Below, in pieces: positions 7,578 to 13,889 of a stretch of 13,889 nucleotides of DNA. The DNA comes from JBBSQE01 sp038258095 (GTDB lineage Bacteria; Actinomycetota; Thermoleophilia; Solirubrobacterales; 70-9). The notes below the pieces were generated by a model, which saw nothing but the letters and a program-made list of their open reading frames with translations, was not told where the DNA came from and did no database searches. Numbering within the stretch: the stretch's first letter is position 1; every line of letters starts with the position of its first letter. The position numbers and the translations under genes are program-made. The stretch spans positions 1 to 13,889 of the forward strand of contig JBBSQE010000073.1 of the NCBI GenBank assembly GCA_038258095.1. The letters run 5' to 3'.

Positions 7578-10500
7578 GCCGCCACCTCCCCGGCGCGCGC
7601 GAGCACAGCGTCGGGTGCATCCTGTCGAAGACGAGCGTGGGTCCCTCGCTGCCCGTCGCCGAGCGCACCGTCGGTGGCGACCCACGCCTCCGTCCGGACG
7701 GAGATCCTGGCCGCAGGGGTCACGGGACGGTGCATACCGCTGACGTCGGTGGGCCTCGGAGACACGATCATCTCCCGCCGGGTGCGGAACGCCGGCAGCA
7801 GGACGTCGGGCGGGGCGTCCAGAATGATCATCTGGATCGACGTGTCCGCGATGACCGGCCCCTCGGCCTCGAACACCTCGTCTCCCGCGAAGGTCGAACC
7901 GGCGATCATATCCTCGAAGCTCGGCGCCGAAAGCCGTTCGCTCTCGGTCATCTCGGTGAACTGCGCGGGTGCGAAGGCGCCGATCAACGCATTCACCGGC
8001 GCGAGCGCTCGCTCGCCAAGCTCCAGACGTCGGATTGCGAATCGGCGGGGTCCGGTCAGTCTGCGGCCGCCGAGTTGATCGAGGCGTAGCTCGAGCGGGG
8101 CGACCTTCTGCTGCACGGCGAGCGGCGAGTACGGTCCGAGTGCCTCACCGAGCCCATCGAGCACGATGTCACCCGCGTGGCTTGCGCCTTCGACAATCCA
8201 GGAGCGCGGCGTGGCCAGGGCTCCGGCGATCAGCGCTGCCGCATCCACGGCCTCGGTCAGGGCCGACCGGTCCTGGCCGAAGCTCTTCGAGAAGCCGACG
8301 CTGACCTTGAGCAGGAGAATCCTGACGCTGACACTGCCGGAGACGCGCCACGGGCCCGGGCCGCGGAGGCGAGCCTCTATCCGGAGAGAGCAGAGCGTCG
8401 TCCTGCCTCGCTTGAGGGTCGCCCCGGCGTAGATCCTCAGATCCATGCCGAACGGATCGAAGATGAGCAGCGCGTCGAATCCCAGGTCGGCCAGGAGCGT
8501 GAAGCCGCTCTGCCTGACCTTGAGGTCAGCGCGGGCTCCAAGCTGCAACGAGTTGGACGTGATGGCGAAGTATCCGCCCAGCCGGAACTGAAACTTCGAA
8601 CCCCGGCTCAGGTCGACGCCCATCCGGTCCAGCGTCGGAAATCGCGCCGGTGGGGAGAACCCCGGGTGGAGCCCGCCGATCGAGAAGGCGAAGGCGCGAT
8701 CGCGCCCCCACGACGAACGCATCGCGAAACCGCCCGTGATCGGCAGCCCCTGGATGGCGCTGTCGTAGATCCGCCCCTCGAGGTCGAATCGCGATGCGGA
8801 CAAGTCGAGGACCCCGGCGATGTCGATGTTGATCTCCGCGATCGCCAGCTTCTCGTCCGGCAGCACCGCGCGGATCGTACCGATCAGGATCAGGCGCAGT
8901 GGATCCGGCAGCGTAACCGCGAGACCGAGATCCAGTGTGATGACCTGCTTCGGCGAGCCCCAGCCGAGCTGGAGTGTCGGACCGAACACGTGCTGACCCC
9001 GTGCGATGGGGAAAATCGCACCGGCCTGCCGAGCGAGTCGGGGGGCGTCACGGACCGGATCTTCGGGTGCCAGCAGGTCCCGCGCGGTGCCGGCCCGGAT
9101 CGCCGCGAAGAGCGCATCGACGTCGATGTCGCGATGAATGCCAAGCAGCCCACCCAACGCGTTGAGCGTGAAGCCGAAGCCGATCGGGATCGGCGTGAAG
9201 CGGCCCGTCACCAGCACCAGCATCGAGAAGCCGTCGCTGCCGTCCGGCATCTGCGTATCGATGATGCCGAACGCCGTCAGGCCCAGCGTGCCGATCTGCA
9301 GCTCCATCGCGCCGACGTACCGGCCGGTGTCGGGCGAGTACGAGACGAAGCCGCCACCTTCGATCGGGCCGACTTCGAGGTAGAGGCCGGCGCCCCGGGG
9401 CGGAAGGAAGGCCGGGGACGGAAGTTCGTTCTCGTCGCCCGCCACCAGTCTGACCCCGACACCCTCCACAGTGGTCGCCACCGGGCCGATTGCTGCTGCG
9501 ACCGTGACTCCGAGTTCGGCAACCGTCTCGGCCTCGCCGAGTCGAAAGGCCAGTGCCGAGAGATTCACCGGCCCAAGGTCGAGGTTCACCGGGATGTTCA
9601 CCCCGAGTGAGTCACCGCCCACGAAGGAGATACCGCGGTCGCTCCACTCCAGCCCCAGTGCGCCCAGGTCGAGCGACTGCGATCCGGGGAGGATCGACGA
9701 GAGTAGCCCGTCGCGACCCAGCTCCGCTTCGACCGAGACCTCTTCGATCAACAGCTGGAAGACAAAGCCGCGGGCCTCGGAAACCTCGACCCGAAGGGAG
9801 GGACCACCGGTCCTCAGCCGCAGGACATCGGGGATGACCAGACGCTCGGCGGCGGCCAGGGCGTCGTACGTGAGCGCTGCTGAGAACTTCGGTGCCTGGA
9901 CGCCACCTCCCAGGATCTCGATCGCCCCGGGCTTCAGGACGAGGTGTGGCCCGGTGGCCTGGCCCGGGCTGGCCTCGAGGTCGACCCGCCAGTCGCCGAT
10001 GGTCTCGGAGAGGGAGAGGGTCGTACGGGCGTACGGGGTGAGGACAGCACCCTCCGGGACCGTGAGCACTCGGATCCCCGCCTCGACGGAGTAGGGAAAC
10101 AGGAACTCGGGATCTCCAAGCAGCGAGTGGTCGAAATCGTCCTGTATAAGCGGCACGGAGGTGGTAGGCACGTCGCCCGACGTGCCCAGCCCCGGATGGA
10201 CCTCATTCGAGTCCAGCGCGATCCGGTACGGAGCCGCGAGATCGAGCGTGTAGGCGAGGTCGGACAGTTCCCGCGAGAGCACCTCGCCGAACCGAAGCGG
10301 CTCGGCCGCATCGTTCCATCCCAGGCGGGCCTGGGCCCATCCCTCCGGATCACGCATCACGCGGATCAACGCGGCCGGATCAAGCCGAATCGGAGGACCC
10401 GGGAGGATCACCCCAAGACTCACTAGTAGCTTGTGGACCGGGGCGAGCGAGCCCTCGAGATAGCGGTCGACGAGCACGAGGATCACTCGGGGGGTCGCGT

Positions 10501-10759
10501 CGGGATCGACGCCCTCGAAGTAGACCACGACAGGGGTCAGGACCCCCAACGCGGCGAAGGCTCCCTGGAAAACGGACGATGGGTCCTCGGGGAGCGCGTC
10601 GGCGGCATTCAGGGCGTTGTCTACGGCCGCCTCGAAGTCGGCGAGGACGAGGGATTGCGGATCTAGGCCCACTTGATCCCAGAAGCGGCTACTACCCGTC
10701 TGACCCTCGAAGGTCAGCGGCCAGAGAAATGTCCTGGTCAGATCTCTGAGCGAACTCAC
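7574..10759 (-). CDS. DUF6603 domain-containing protein (1061 aa)
   Basis: The start is a GTG at 10759-10757 that overlaps the peptidase stop (GTGA); AAGGCGAG six bases upstream is a weak ribosome-binding site, so coupling probably drives initiation. I recognise the DUF6603 family from the block at about residues 455-830: GGGFVSYSPDTGRYVGAMELQ (468-488), AFGIIDTQMPDGSDGFSMLV (496-515), FTPIPIGFGFTLNALGGLLG (521-540), VFGPTLQLGWGSP (591-603), LPITGGFAMRSSWG (672-685), GGLHPGFSPP (695-704) and KVSVGFSKSFG (818-828). The block is dominated by long alternating polar/hydrophobic beta strands and probably forms an extended sheet or barrel-like fold. A further conserved-looking element near the C-terminus is FAPAQFTEMTESERLSAPSF (929-948). 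The N-terminal ~440 residues are less familiar. No signal peptide is seen. The family has no function that I know of; its place between a protease and H1-H3 suggests a structural partner (inference). Confidence 0.88.
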   Translation of the reverse strand: MSSLRDLTRTFLWPLTFEGQTGSSRFWDQVGLDPQSLVLADFEAAVDNALNAADALPEDPSSVFQGAFAALGVLTPVVVYFEGVDPDATPRVILVLVDRYLEGSLAPVHKLLVSLGVILPGPPIRLDPAALIRVMRDPEGWAQARLGWNDAAEPLRFGEVLSRELSDLAYTLDLAAPYRIALDSNEVHPGLGTSGDVPTTSVPLIQDDFDHSLLGDPEFLFPYSVEAGIRVLTVPEGAVLTPYARTTLSLSETIGDWRVDLEASPGQATGPHLVLKPGAIEILGGGVQAPKFSAALTYDALAAAERLVIPDVLRLRTGGPSLRVEVSEARGFVFQLLIEEVSVEAELGRDGLLSSILPGSQSLDLGALGLEWSDRGISFVGGDSLGVNIPVNLDLGPVNLSALAFRLGEAETVAELGVTVAAAIGPVATTVEGVGVRLVAGDENELPSPAFLPPRGAGLYLEVGPIEGGGFVSYSPDTGRYVGAMELQIGTLGLTAFGIIDTQMPDGSDGFSMLVLVTGRFTPIPIGFGFTLNALGGLLGIHRDIDVDALFAAIRAGTARDLLAPEDPVRDAPRLARQAGAIFPIARGQHVFGPTLQLGWGSPKQVITLDLGLAVTLPDPLRLILIGTIRAVLPDEKLAIAEINIDIAGVLDLSASRFDLEGRIYDSAIQGLPITGGFAMRSSWGRDRAFAFSIGGLHPGFSPPARFPTLDRMGVDLSRGSKFQFRLGGYFAITSNSLQLGARADLKVRQSGFTLLADLGFDALLIFDPFGMDLRIYAGATLKRGRTTLCSLRIEARLRGPGPWRVSGSVSVRILLLKVSVGFSKSFGQDRSALTEAVDAAALIAGALATPRSWIVEGASHAGDIVLDGLGEALGPYSPLAVQQKVAPLELRLDQLGGRRLTGPRRFAIRRLELGERALAPVNALIGAFAPAQFTEMTESERLSAPSFEDMIAGSTFAGDEVFEAEGPVIADTSIQMIILDAPPDVLLPAFRTRREMIVSPRPTDVSGMHRPVTPAARISVRTEAWVATDGALGDGQRGTHARLRQDAPDAVLARAGEVAA
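7584..7589 (-). promoter_or_regulatory. Ribosome-binding site of H1
   Basis: GGAGGT on the minus strand, six bases before the H1 ATG and inside the last codons of the DUF6603 gene. It is the strongest Shine-Dalgarno site in the operon and decides the H1 start against the longer open frame. Confidence 0.8.
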
Positions 10760-11943
10760 GGCACGCTCGCCTTGACCTCTGACTTGCTCGGCAGGTCGAA
10801 TTTCAGCAGACAGTCGACGTTCAACCGCGGTGCATTCGTGCGGTCGAGATGGTCGGGATTGGGTGCATCCCCGGACTCGGCGAGGCAGAAGCGGAAGGCC
10901 TCGGTGATCAGGTCCAGTCCGAACTCGTGCGTGAGGCGCTCCTTGCCGTGGTGCTCAATCCATAGGGCTGCTGCTGCTGCGGTGAACTGGGTCGAATAGG
11001 ATGAGCCGGTCGACGCGTCCAGCCGTGCATCGAGCTGATTGGCCGCTGTCCTGTAGGCCCTGGACATCCTGATGTGAACACCCGGCGCCATCGTGTCGAT
11101 CTCTCCGTCATAGAACCCGAGTGGGTTTGGTACGGAGTCGCGGTCGATAGCTCCGGCGCTGATGACTTCCCGCATACTCGCCGGGAACGGGACGTTCGTC
11201 CGCTTCAAGGCCTCTTGGAGATTCTTTAATCTCTCGGGGCCAAACTTTGTCAGAAACCAATCCCCCATCTCCTCCGAGATCTGGCCAGACGCCGCCACGA
11301 AGATCACCCCCCGCTTCGCGTAGTCGCGGATCATCGTCTTCATGAGGGACTTGCCGCTGAATGCCGGCCAGGTGGAGCCTCGCAACCCCAGTACATCCCC
11401 GGTGACCCGATTGCCAAGACTCATCGACACCACATGAGGTGGTGATTGCCCGAGGCTCCTCTCGACACTTTCGACAAAGTGTCCGATGGCGTTGCCGAGA
11501 TTGTTCATCTGCTCAGCGTGCATGATGGGCGCGACAGCAACCCTGTATGGAATCATCTTGACCGTCGGGGCAGCCGGGACGATACCATTCGTGCCGATTA
11601 CCACGCTCAGCGTTGCAGTACCATGGTTCTGCATGTTCTTGCCCGAGCCCTCTCCGTGCACGGGGAGTGACTCGATGGGCGTCCGAGCGTCGGACGGTGG
11701 CTGGTTCCACTCGACGAAGTTCTTGCTCTCACCGATCTCGAGGCAGGAATCATCTAGATGGGGACTATCTGTGAATCCGGTGTCCATATGGCCGATGAAG
11801 ACCGGATCCCGGTCGGCTGGAGCGCCGTCTGGGCGGGGTGGCGGAGAGTCCCGCACGAGGTCGAAATTCGAGTAGAATGGACCCCAGTCGTCTTCGTCTC
11901 CCGACGGTGGGTTCCGGCTCCCGAAAGGTGCACAGTTAGGCAT
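10756..11943 (-). CDS. S8 (subtilisin-like) serine peptidase, 395 aa
   Basis: The start is the ATG at 11943-11941, with AAGGCG seven bases upstream. The longer open frame enters lpd and has no start codon in the gap. Three subtilase motifs are present in the normal order: DTG in FIGHMDTGFTDSPH gives Asp54; NHGTATLSVVIG (106-117) gives His107; STGSSYSTQFTAAAAALW (311-328) gives Ser315. VVSMSLG (171-177) is the usual strand before the Ser domain. Two positions depart from the norm: the oxyanion-hole Asn of subtilisin (AAAGN) appears as Gln221 in VAASGQ, and the Pro after the catalytic Ser (GTSxAxP) is Gln319. There is no signal peptide, and only about 50 residues precede the Asp motif, too few for a typical I9 prodomain. 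As first gene of the operon it may process H1-H3 or DUF6603, or act as an effector; both are inference. Its DNA is less GC-rich than that of its neighbours. Confidence 0.88.
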   Translation of the reverse strand: MPNCAPFGSRNPPSGDEDDWGPFYSNFDLVRDSPPPRPDGAPADRDPVFIGHMDTGFTDSPHLDDSCLEIGESKNFVEWNQPPSDARTPIESLPVHGEGSGKNMQNHGTATLSVVIGTNGIVPAAPTVKMIPYRVAVAPIMHAEQMNNLGNAIGHFVESVERSLGQSPPHVVSMSLGNRVTGDVLGLRGSTWPAFSGKSLMKTMIRDYAKRGVIFVAASGQISEEMGDWFLTKFGPERLKNLQEALKRTNVPFPASMREVISAGAIDRDSVPNPLGFYDGEIDTMAPGVHIRMSRAYRTAANQLDARLDASTGSSYSTQFTAAAAALWIEHHGKERLTHEFGLDLITEAFRFCLAESGDAPNPDHLDRTNAPRLNVDCLLKFDLPSKSEVKASVP

Positions 11944-12023
11944 GATTCGCGCCTTGAGAAGCGTCGATATGAGCCATACGGAATGCGCCCGGCCACGGCA
12001 TGGTATGGGCAGGTGACCCCACC
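11944..12023. other. 80-bp gap between lpd and the operon, with an imperfect inverted repeat
   Basis: CCATAC at 11974-11979 pairs with GTATGG at 12003-12008. Inside this, ATGC (11983-11986) can pair with GCAT (11998-12001), leaving a GC-rich loop. No T-run follows on the minus strand, so it does not look like a classical intrinsic terminator. I see no convincing -35/-10 pair, so the operon promoter may lie here in a weak form or inside lpd. Confidence 0.35.
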
Positions 12024-13439
12024 CTAGATGTGGATCGGCCGTCCCAGCGCCGCGAGCGCGCCTTCCGACACACCCTCGGACAGCGTCGGGTGCGGGTGAA
12101 TCGCCTTTTCCATCTCTTCGACGGTGGATTCGAGGTGGCGGCCGAGCACGAACTCCGCGATGAGTTCCGTGGCGTGCGGGCCGACGATGTGCGCCCCGAG
12201 GATCTCCGAGTACTTCTTGTCCCGGATGACCTTCACGAAGCCGTCCGCGTGACCCATCGCGACGGCTCGGCCGACCGCGACCCAGGGTAGTTTGCCGACT
12301 TCGATGTCGAAGCCCTGCTCCTTGGCCTGAGCCTCGGTGAGGCCCACCGACGCGACCTCCGGGTGGCAGTAGGTGCAATTCGGCACGTTTCCGTAGTCGA
12401 CCGTGCCGTGCCCCTGGCCGGCAATGTGCTCGACGCACACGACGCCTTCATGGCTGGCCTTGTGCGCGAGGAGTTGATTCCCCGCGACGTCGCCGATCGC
12501 GTACACCCCTTCGACGTTCGTGCGAAGGTGCTCATCCACCGGAATGAAGCCACGCTCGTCGGCCTTCACCCCGGCCGCGTCCAGGCCGATGCCCTGCGAG
12601 TTGGGCACGCGGCCCACCGCGGACAGGACATAGTCCACCTTGATCTCGTGAGCCTCGCCCTTGGCGTCCTTGAAGGTGACGCCGACCCCGTCCTTGCCGA
12701 TGTCGGCCTTCTCGAAGCGCGCCGACGTGTGGATTGCGATGCCGCGCTTCTTGTACATCCGCTCCATGAACTTCGAGATCTCTTCGTCCTCGAGCGGGAG
12801 GATCCGGTCGAGCGCCTCGACTATCGTCACCTCGGTCCCGTAGGAGGCGTATATGTCGGCAAACTCCATGCCGATGGCTCCGGCCCCGACAATCAGGAGG
12901 GAGCCAGGTGCCTTGGCCTGCATGAGCGCACCCGTCGAAGACCACACGCGGTCCTCGTCGATCTTCAACGTGGGAAGGTCACGCGGCCGAGAACCCGTCG
13001 CGATGATGATGTTCTTGGCCTCGTAAATGGTCTTCTTCCCGTCTCCATCCTCGACCTCGACCTTGCCCTTGCCTTGAAGTCGGCCGAAGCCCTGGATGTG
13101 CGTGACCTTGTTCTTCTTGAACAGGAAGCCGATGCCCTTGTTCATCTGGTCGGCGACCGCACGGCTGCGCTCTTGGGCGGGCCCGAGATCGAAGACAACA
13201 TCCTTCGCCATGATCCCGTGCTTCTCGCCTTCCTTCATCTCGTTGACGAGGAACGCGCTGGTCAGCATGGCCTTGGTGGGGATGCACCCGATGTTCAGGC
13301 ACACGCCGCCGAGCTTGTCCGTCTCGACACAGGCGACCTTCATGCCCAGTTGAGCGGCACGGATGGCGCCCACGTACCCACCGGGGCCGCTGCCGATGAT
13401 CATCAGGTCGAAGCGGTCACCACTCGCGTTGCCAGCCAC
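12024..13439 (-). CDS. lpd: Dihydrolipoamide dehydrogenase (E3), 471 aa
   Basis: This flavoenzyme reoxidises dihydrolipoyl groups with NAD+ in 2-oxoacid dehydrogenase complexes and the glycine cleavage system, in the cytoplasm. All family marks are present: the FAD-binding GSGPGG at 16-21; the redox disulfide GGVCLNIGCIPTK with Cys47 and Cys52; ATGSRPR (147-153); the NAD-binding VGAGAIGMEFA around 184-194; the second FAD motif AIGDVAG; and the C-terminal catalytic HPHPTLSE with His450 and Glu455. The length is normal for the family. The start is a GTG at 13439-13437 with TGAGGT five bases upstream, and no better ATG precedes the FAD motif. No E1 or E2 subunit gene is in the window, so the partner complex is unknown. 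The gene is divergent from lemA and does not look functionally tied to the downstream operon. Confidence 0.97.
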   Translation of the reverse strand: MAGNASGDRFDLMIIGSGPGGYVGAIRAAQLGMKVACVETDKLGGVCLNIGCIPTKAMLTSAFLVNEMKEGEKHGIMAKDVVFDLGPAQERSRAVADQMNKGIGFLFKKNKVTHIQGFGRLQGKGKVEVEDGDGKKTIYEAKNIIIATGSRPRDLPTLKIDEDRVWSSTGALMQAKAPGSLLIVGAGAIGMEFADIYASYGTEVTIVEALDRILPLEDEEISKFMERMYKKRGIAIHTSARFEKADIGKDGVGVTFKDAKGEAHEIKVDYVLSAVGRVPNSQGIGLDAAGVKADERGFIPVDEHLRTNVEGVYAIGDVAGNQLLAHKASHEGVVCVEHIAGQGHGTVDYGNVPNCTYCHPEVASVGLTEAQAKEQGFDIEVGKLPWVAVGRAVAMGHADGFVKVIRDKKYSEILGAHIVGPHATELIAEFVLGRHLESTVEEMEKAIHPHPTLSEGVSEGALAALGRPIHI

Positions 13440-13444
13440 GCGTT

Positions 13445-13450
13445 ACCTCA
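13445..13450 (-). promoter_or_regulatory. Ribosome-binding site of lpd
   Basis: TGAGGT on the minus strand, five bases before the GTG at 13439. It supports a GTG start that gives the normal N-terminus ahead of the FAD-binding motif. Confidence 0.65.
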
Positions 13451-13459
13451 CTCTGAAGA

Positions 13460-13474
13460 GGGGCCCGTAGCCCC
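13460..13474. other. Small GC hairpin in the lpd leader
   Basis: GGGGC-CCGTA-GCCCC, a perfect 5-bp stem with a 5-base loop, lying about 20 bases before the lpd start codon. It could affect lpd translation or be chance in GC-rich DNA. Confidence 0.3.
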
Positions 13475-13496
13475 GAATCGCCGAATAACCTTGTGG

Positions 13497-13502
13497 AGTC
13501 AA
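13497..13502 (-). promoter_or_regulatory. Possible -35 element of lpd
   Basis: TTGACT on the minus strand is close to the sigma-70 consensus TTGACA. The base run 17 bp downstream is GATTCG, a poor -10, so this is only a candidate promoter. Confidence 0.3.
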
Positions 13503-13525
13503 CGAAGTTACGGCGGTCGCGCAAA

Positions 13526-13537
13526 GGGGTAAACCCC
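13526..13537. other. Short inverted repeat in the lpd-lemA intergenic region
   Basis: GGGGTAAACCCC: a 4-bp G/C stem around TAAA, between the two divergent genes. It might be half of an operator or of no significance. The remainder of the 196-bp region (13440-13635) shows no RNA gene or reading frame I would support. Confidence 0.25.
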
Positions 13538-13580
13538 GGCGCGATTGCCGCCGCCGCGTGCGGGCGATGAAGGCACGGAC

Positions 13581-13586
13581 TACAAT
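13581..13586 (+). promoter_or_regulatory. Possible -10 element of the lemA-family gene
   Basis: TACAAT matches five of six bases of TATAAT and lies 49 bases before the lemA ATG. No matching -35 is seen at 16-18 bp spacing, so support is limited. Confidence 0.4.
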
Positions 13587-13622
13587 CCACGTATTCGGCG
13601 GGACTGGATCGCTCAACGCCTC

Positions 13623-13627
13623 GGGAG
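13623..13627 (+). promoter_or_regulatory. Ribosome-binding site of the lemA-family gene
   Basis: GGGAG eight bases before the ATG at 13636, which fits the LemA N-terminus with its membrane helix immediately after the start. Confidence 0.6.
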
Positions 13628-13635
13628 AAACCAAC

Positions 13636-13889
13636 ATGTGGGTACTACTCGTCGTCGTCGCAGTCGTCATCGTGACCGTGATGATGTACAACTCGTTGGT
13701 CAAGCTCAGGCAGCAAGCGGACGGCGCCTGGTCGGACATCGACGTCCAGCTCAAGCGCCGCTACGACCTGATCCCCAACCTGGTCGAGACCGTGAAGGGG
13801 TATGCGTCCCATGAAAAGGACACCCTCGAGCGCGTCGTCCAGGCACGCAACCGGGCCATGGCCGCGCAGGGCCCGGCCGACAAAGCGCA
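13636..13889 (+). CDS. LemA family membrane protein (N-terminal 84 codons; runs off the right edge)
   Basis: The start is the ATG at 13636 with GGGAG upstream. Residues 2-18 are a hydrophobic membrane helix (WVLLVVVAVVIVTVMMY), followed by NSLVKLRQQADGAWSDIDVQ and KRRYDLIPNLVETVKGYASH. This is the canonical LemA pattern, in which the Trp/Asp and DLIPNLV positions are diagnostic. LemA proteins have a single N-terminal helix and a coiled helical domain; their biochemical role is not settled, and they often precede a TPM-domain or membrane-peptidase gene. The downstream neighbour is outside the window. The gene is truncated by the window end, and full-length members are about 180-200 residues. 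Confidence 0.93.
   Translation, partial: MWVLLVVVAVVIVTVMMYNSLVKLRQQADGAWSDIDVQLKRRYDLIPNLVETVKGYASHEKDTLERVVQARNRAMAAQGPADKA

Noticed and set aside
5978..8078. Long plus-strand frames over H1 (5978-7264 and 6294-8078)
   Set aside because: They are antisense to H1, have Arg/Pro-rich composition, no ribosome-binding site and no recognisable domain.
8177..9610. 477-codon plus-strand frame over DUF6603
   Set aside because: It is antisense to a recognised protein family, and its sequence is rich in Arg, Asp and Gln without motifs.
11974..12008. Rho-independent terminator after lpd
   Set aside because: The stem is interrupted and no T-tract follows on the minus strand.
11944..12438. Upstream in-frame extension of the S8 peptidase
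   Set aside because: It overlaps the 3' end of lpd in another frame. The gap itself contains no alternative start codon in frame before the ATG at 11943.
13443..13754. Minus-strand 103-codon frame over the lemA start
   Set aside because: It is antisense to the lemA N-terminus and lies over the divergent intergenic region, with no motif.
1..13889. CRISPR arrays, tRNA or rRNA genes, insertion sequences, phage structural genes
   Set aside because: I read for repeats with regular spacers, tRNA-like cloverleafs, transposase motifs and tail or sheath motifs and found none that I could support.

Overview
This window comes from a high-GC bacterial chromosome and is almost entirely coding. The left seven-eighths (1-12023) is read on the minus strand. 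Only the last ~250 bases, the start of a lemA-type gene, are on the plus strand. Nothing here fixes the taxon. The GC content, the GTG starts, the bacterial Shine-Dalgarno sites, the lpd type and the lack of phage or plasmid genes suit a soil or marine high-GC phylum. Gemmatimonadota or a myxobacterium-like lineage would be a low-confidence guess.

Layout, read in the direction of transcription from right to left on the minus strand. (1) 13440-13635 is a short intergenic region between two divergent housekeeping-type genes: lemA family (+, runs off the right edge) and lpd (dihydrolipoamide dehydrogenase, -). (2) An 80-bp gap (11944-12023) contains an imperfect inverted repeat and no clear terminator. 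(3) A tightly packed five-gene run follows: an S8 (subtilisin-like) peptidase, a 1061-aa DUF6603 protein, an 875-aa protein (H1), a 1407-aa protein (H2) that begins with an EF-Tu domain 2-like barrel, and a protein (H3) whose first 242 codons are visible before the left edge. The four junctions are GTGA, ATGA and ATGA overlaps and then TAA-G-ATG, so the five genes are almost certainly one translationally coupled operon.

The operon is the interesting part. H1, H2 and H3 carry signature strings that I recall from recurrent but unnamed large bacterial proteins (GANTEVLRELRWRG in H1; GDQPYATAPV and DGWQEVVP in H2; DPFWSLGRQWW in H3). I know of no assigned function for them. None of the five proteins has an obvious signal peptide. 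A reasonable inference is a large multi-protein assembly built in the cytoplasm (H1-H3 plus the beta-rich DUF6603 protein), with the protease as maturation enzyme or triggered effector. The protease keeps Asp/His/Ser but has Gln where subtilases normally have the oxyanion-hole Asn. It also sits in DNA of visibly lower GC than its neighbours. The function of the system cannot be read from this window, and the genes beyond the left edge are needed.

The large plus-strand open frames over the operon (for example 1177-3045 and 6294-8078) are antisense shadows of the high-GC minus-strand genes and are not annotated.
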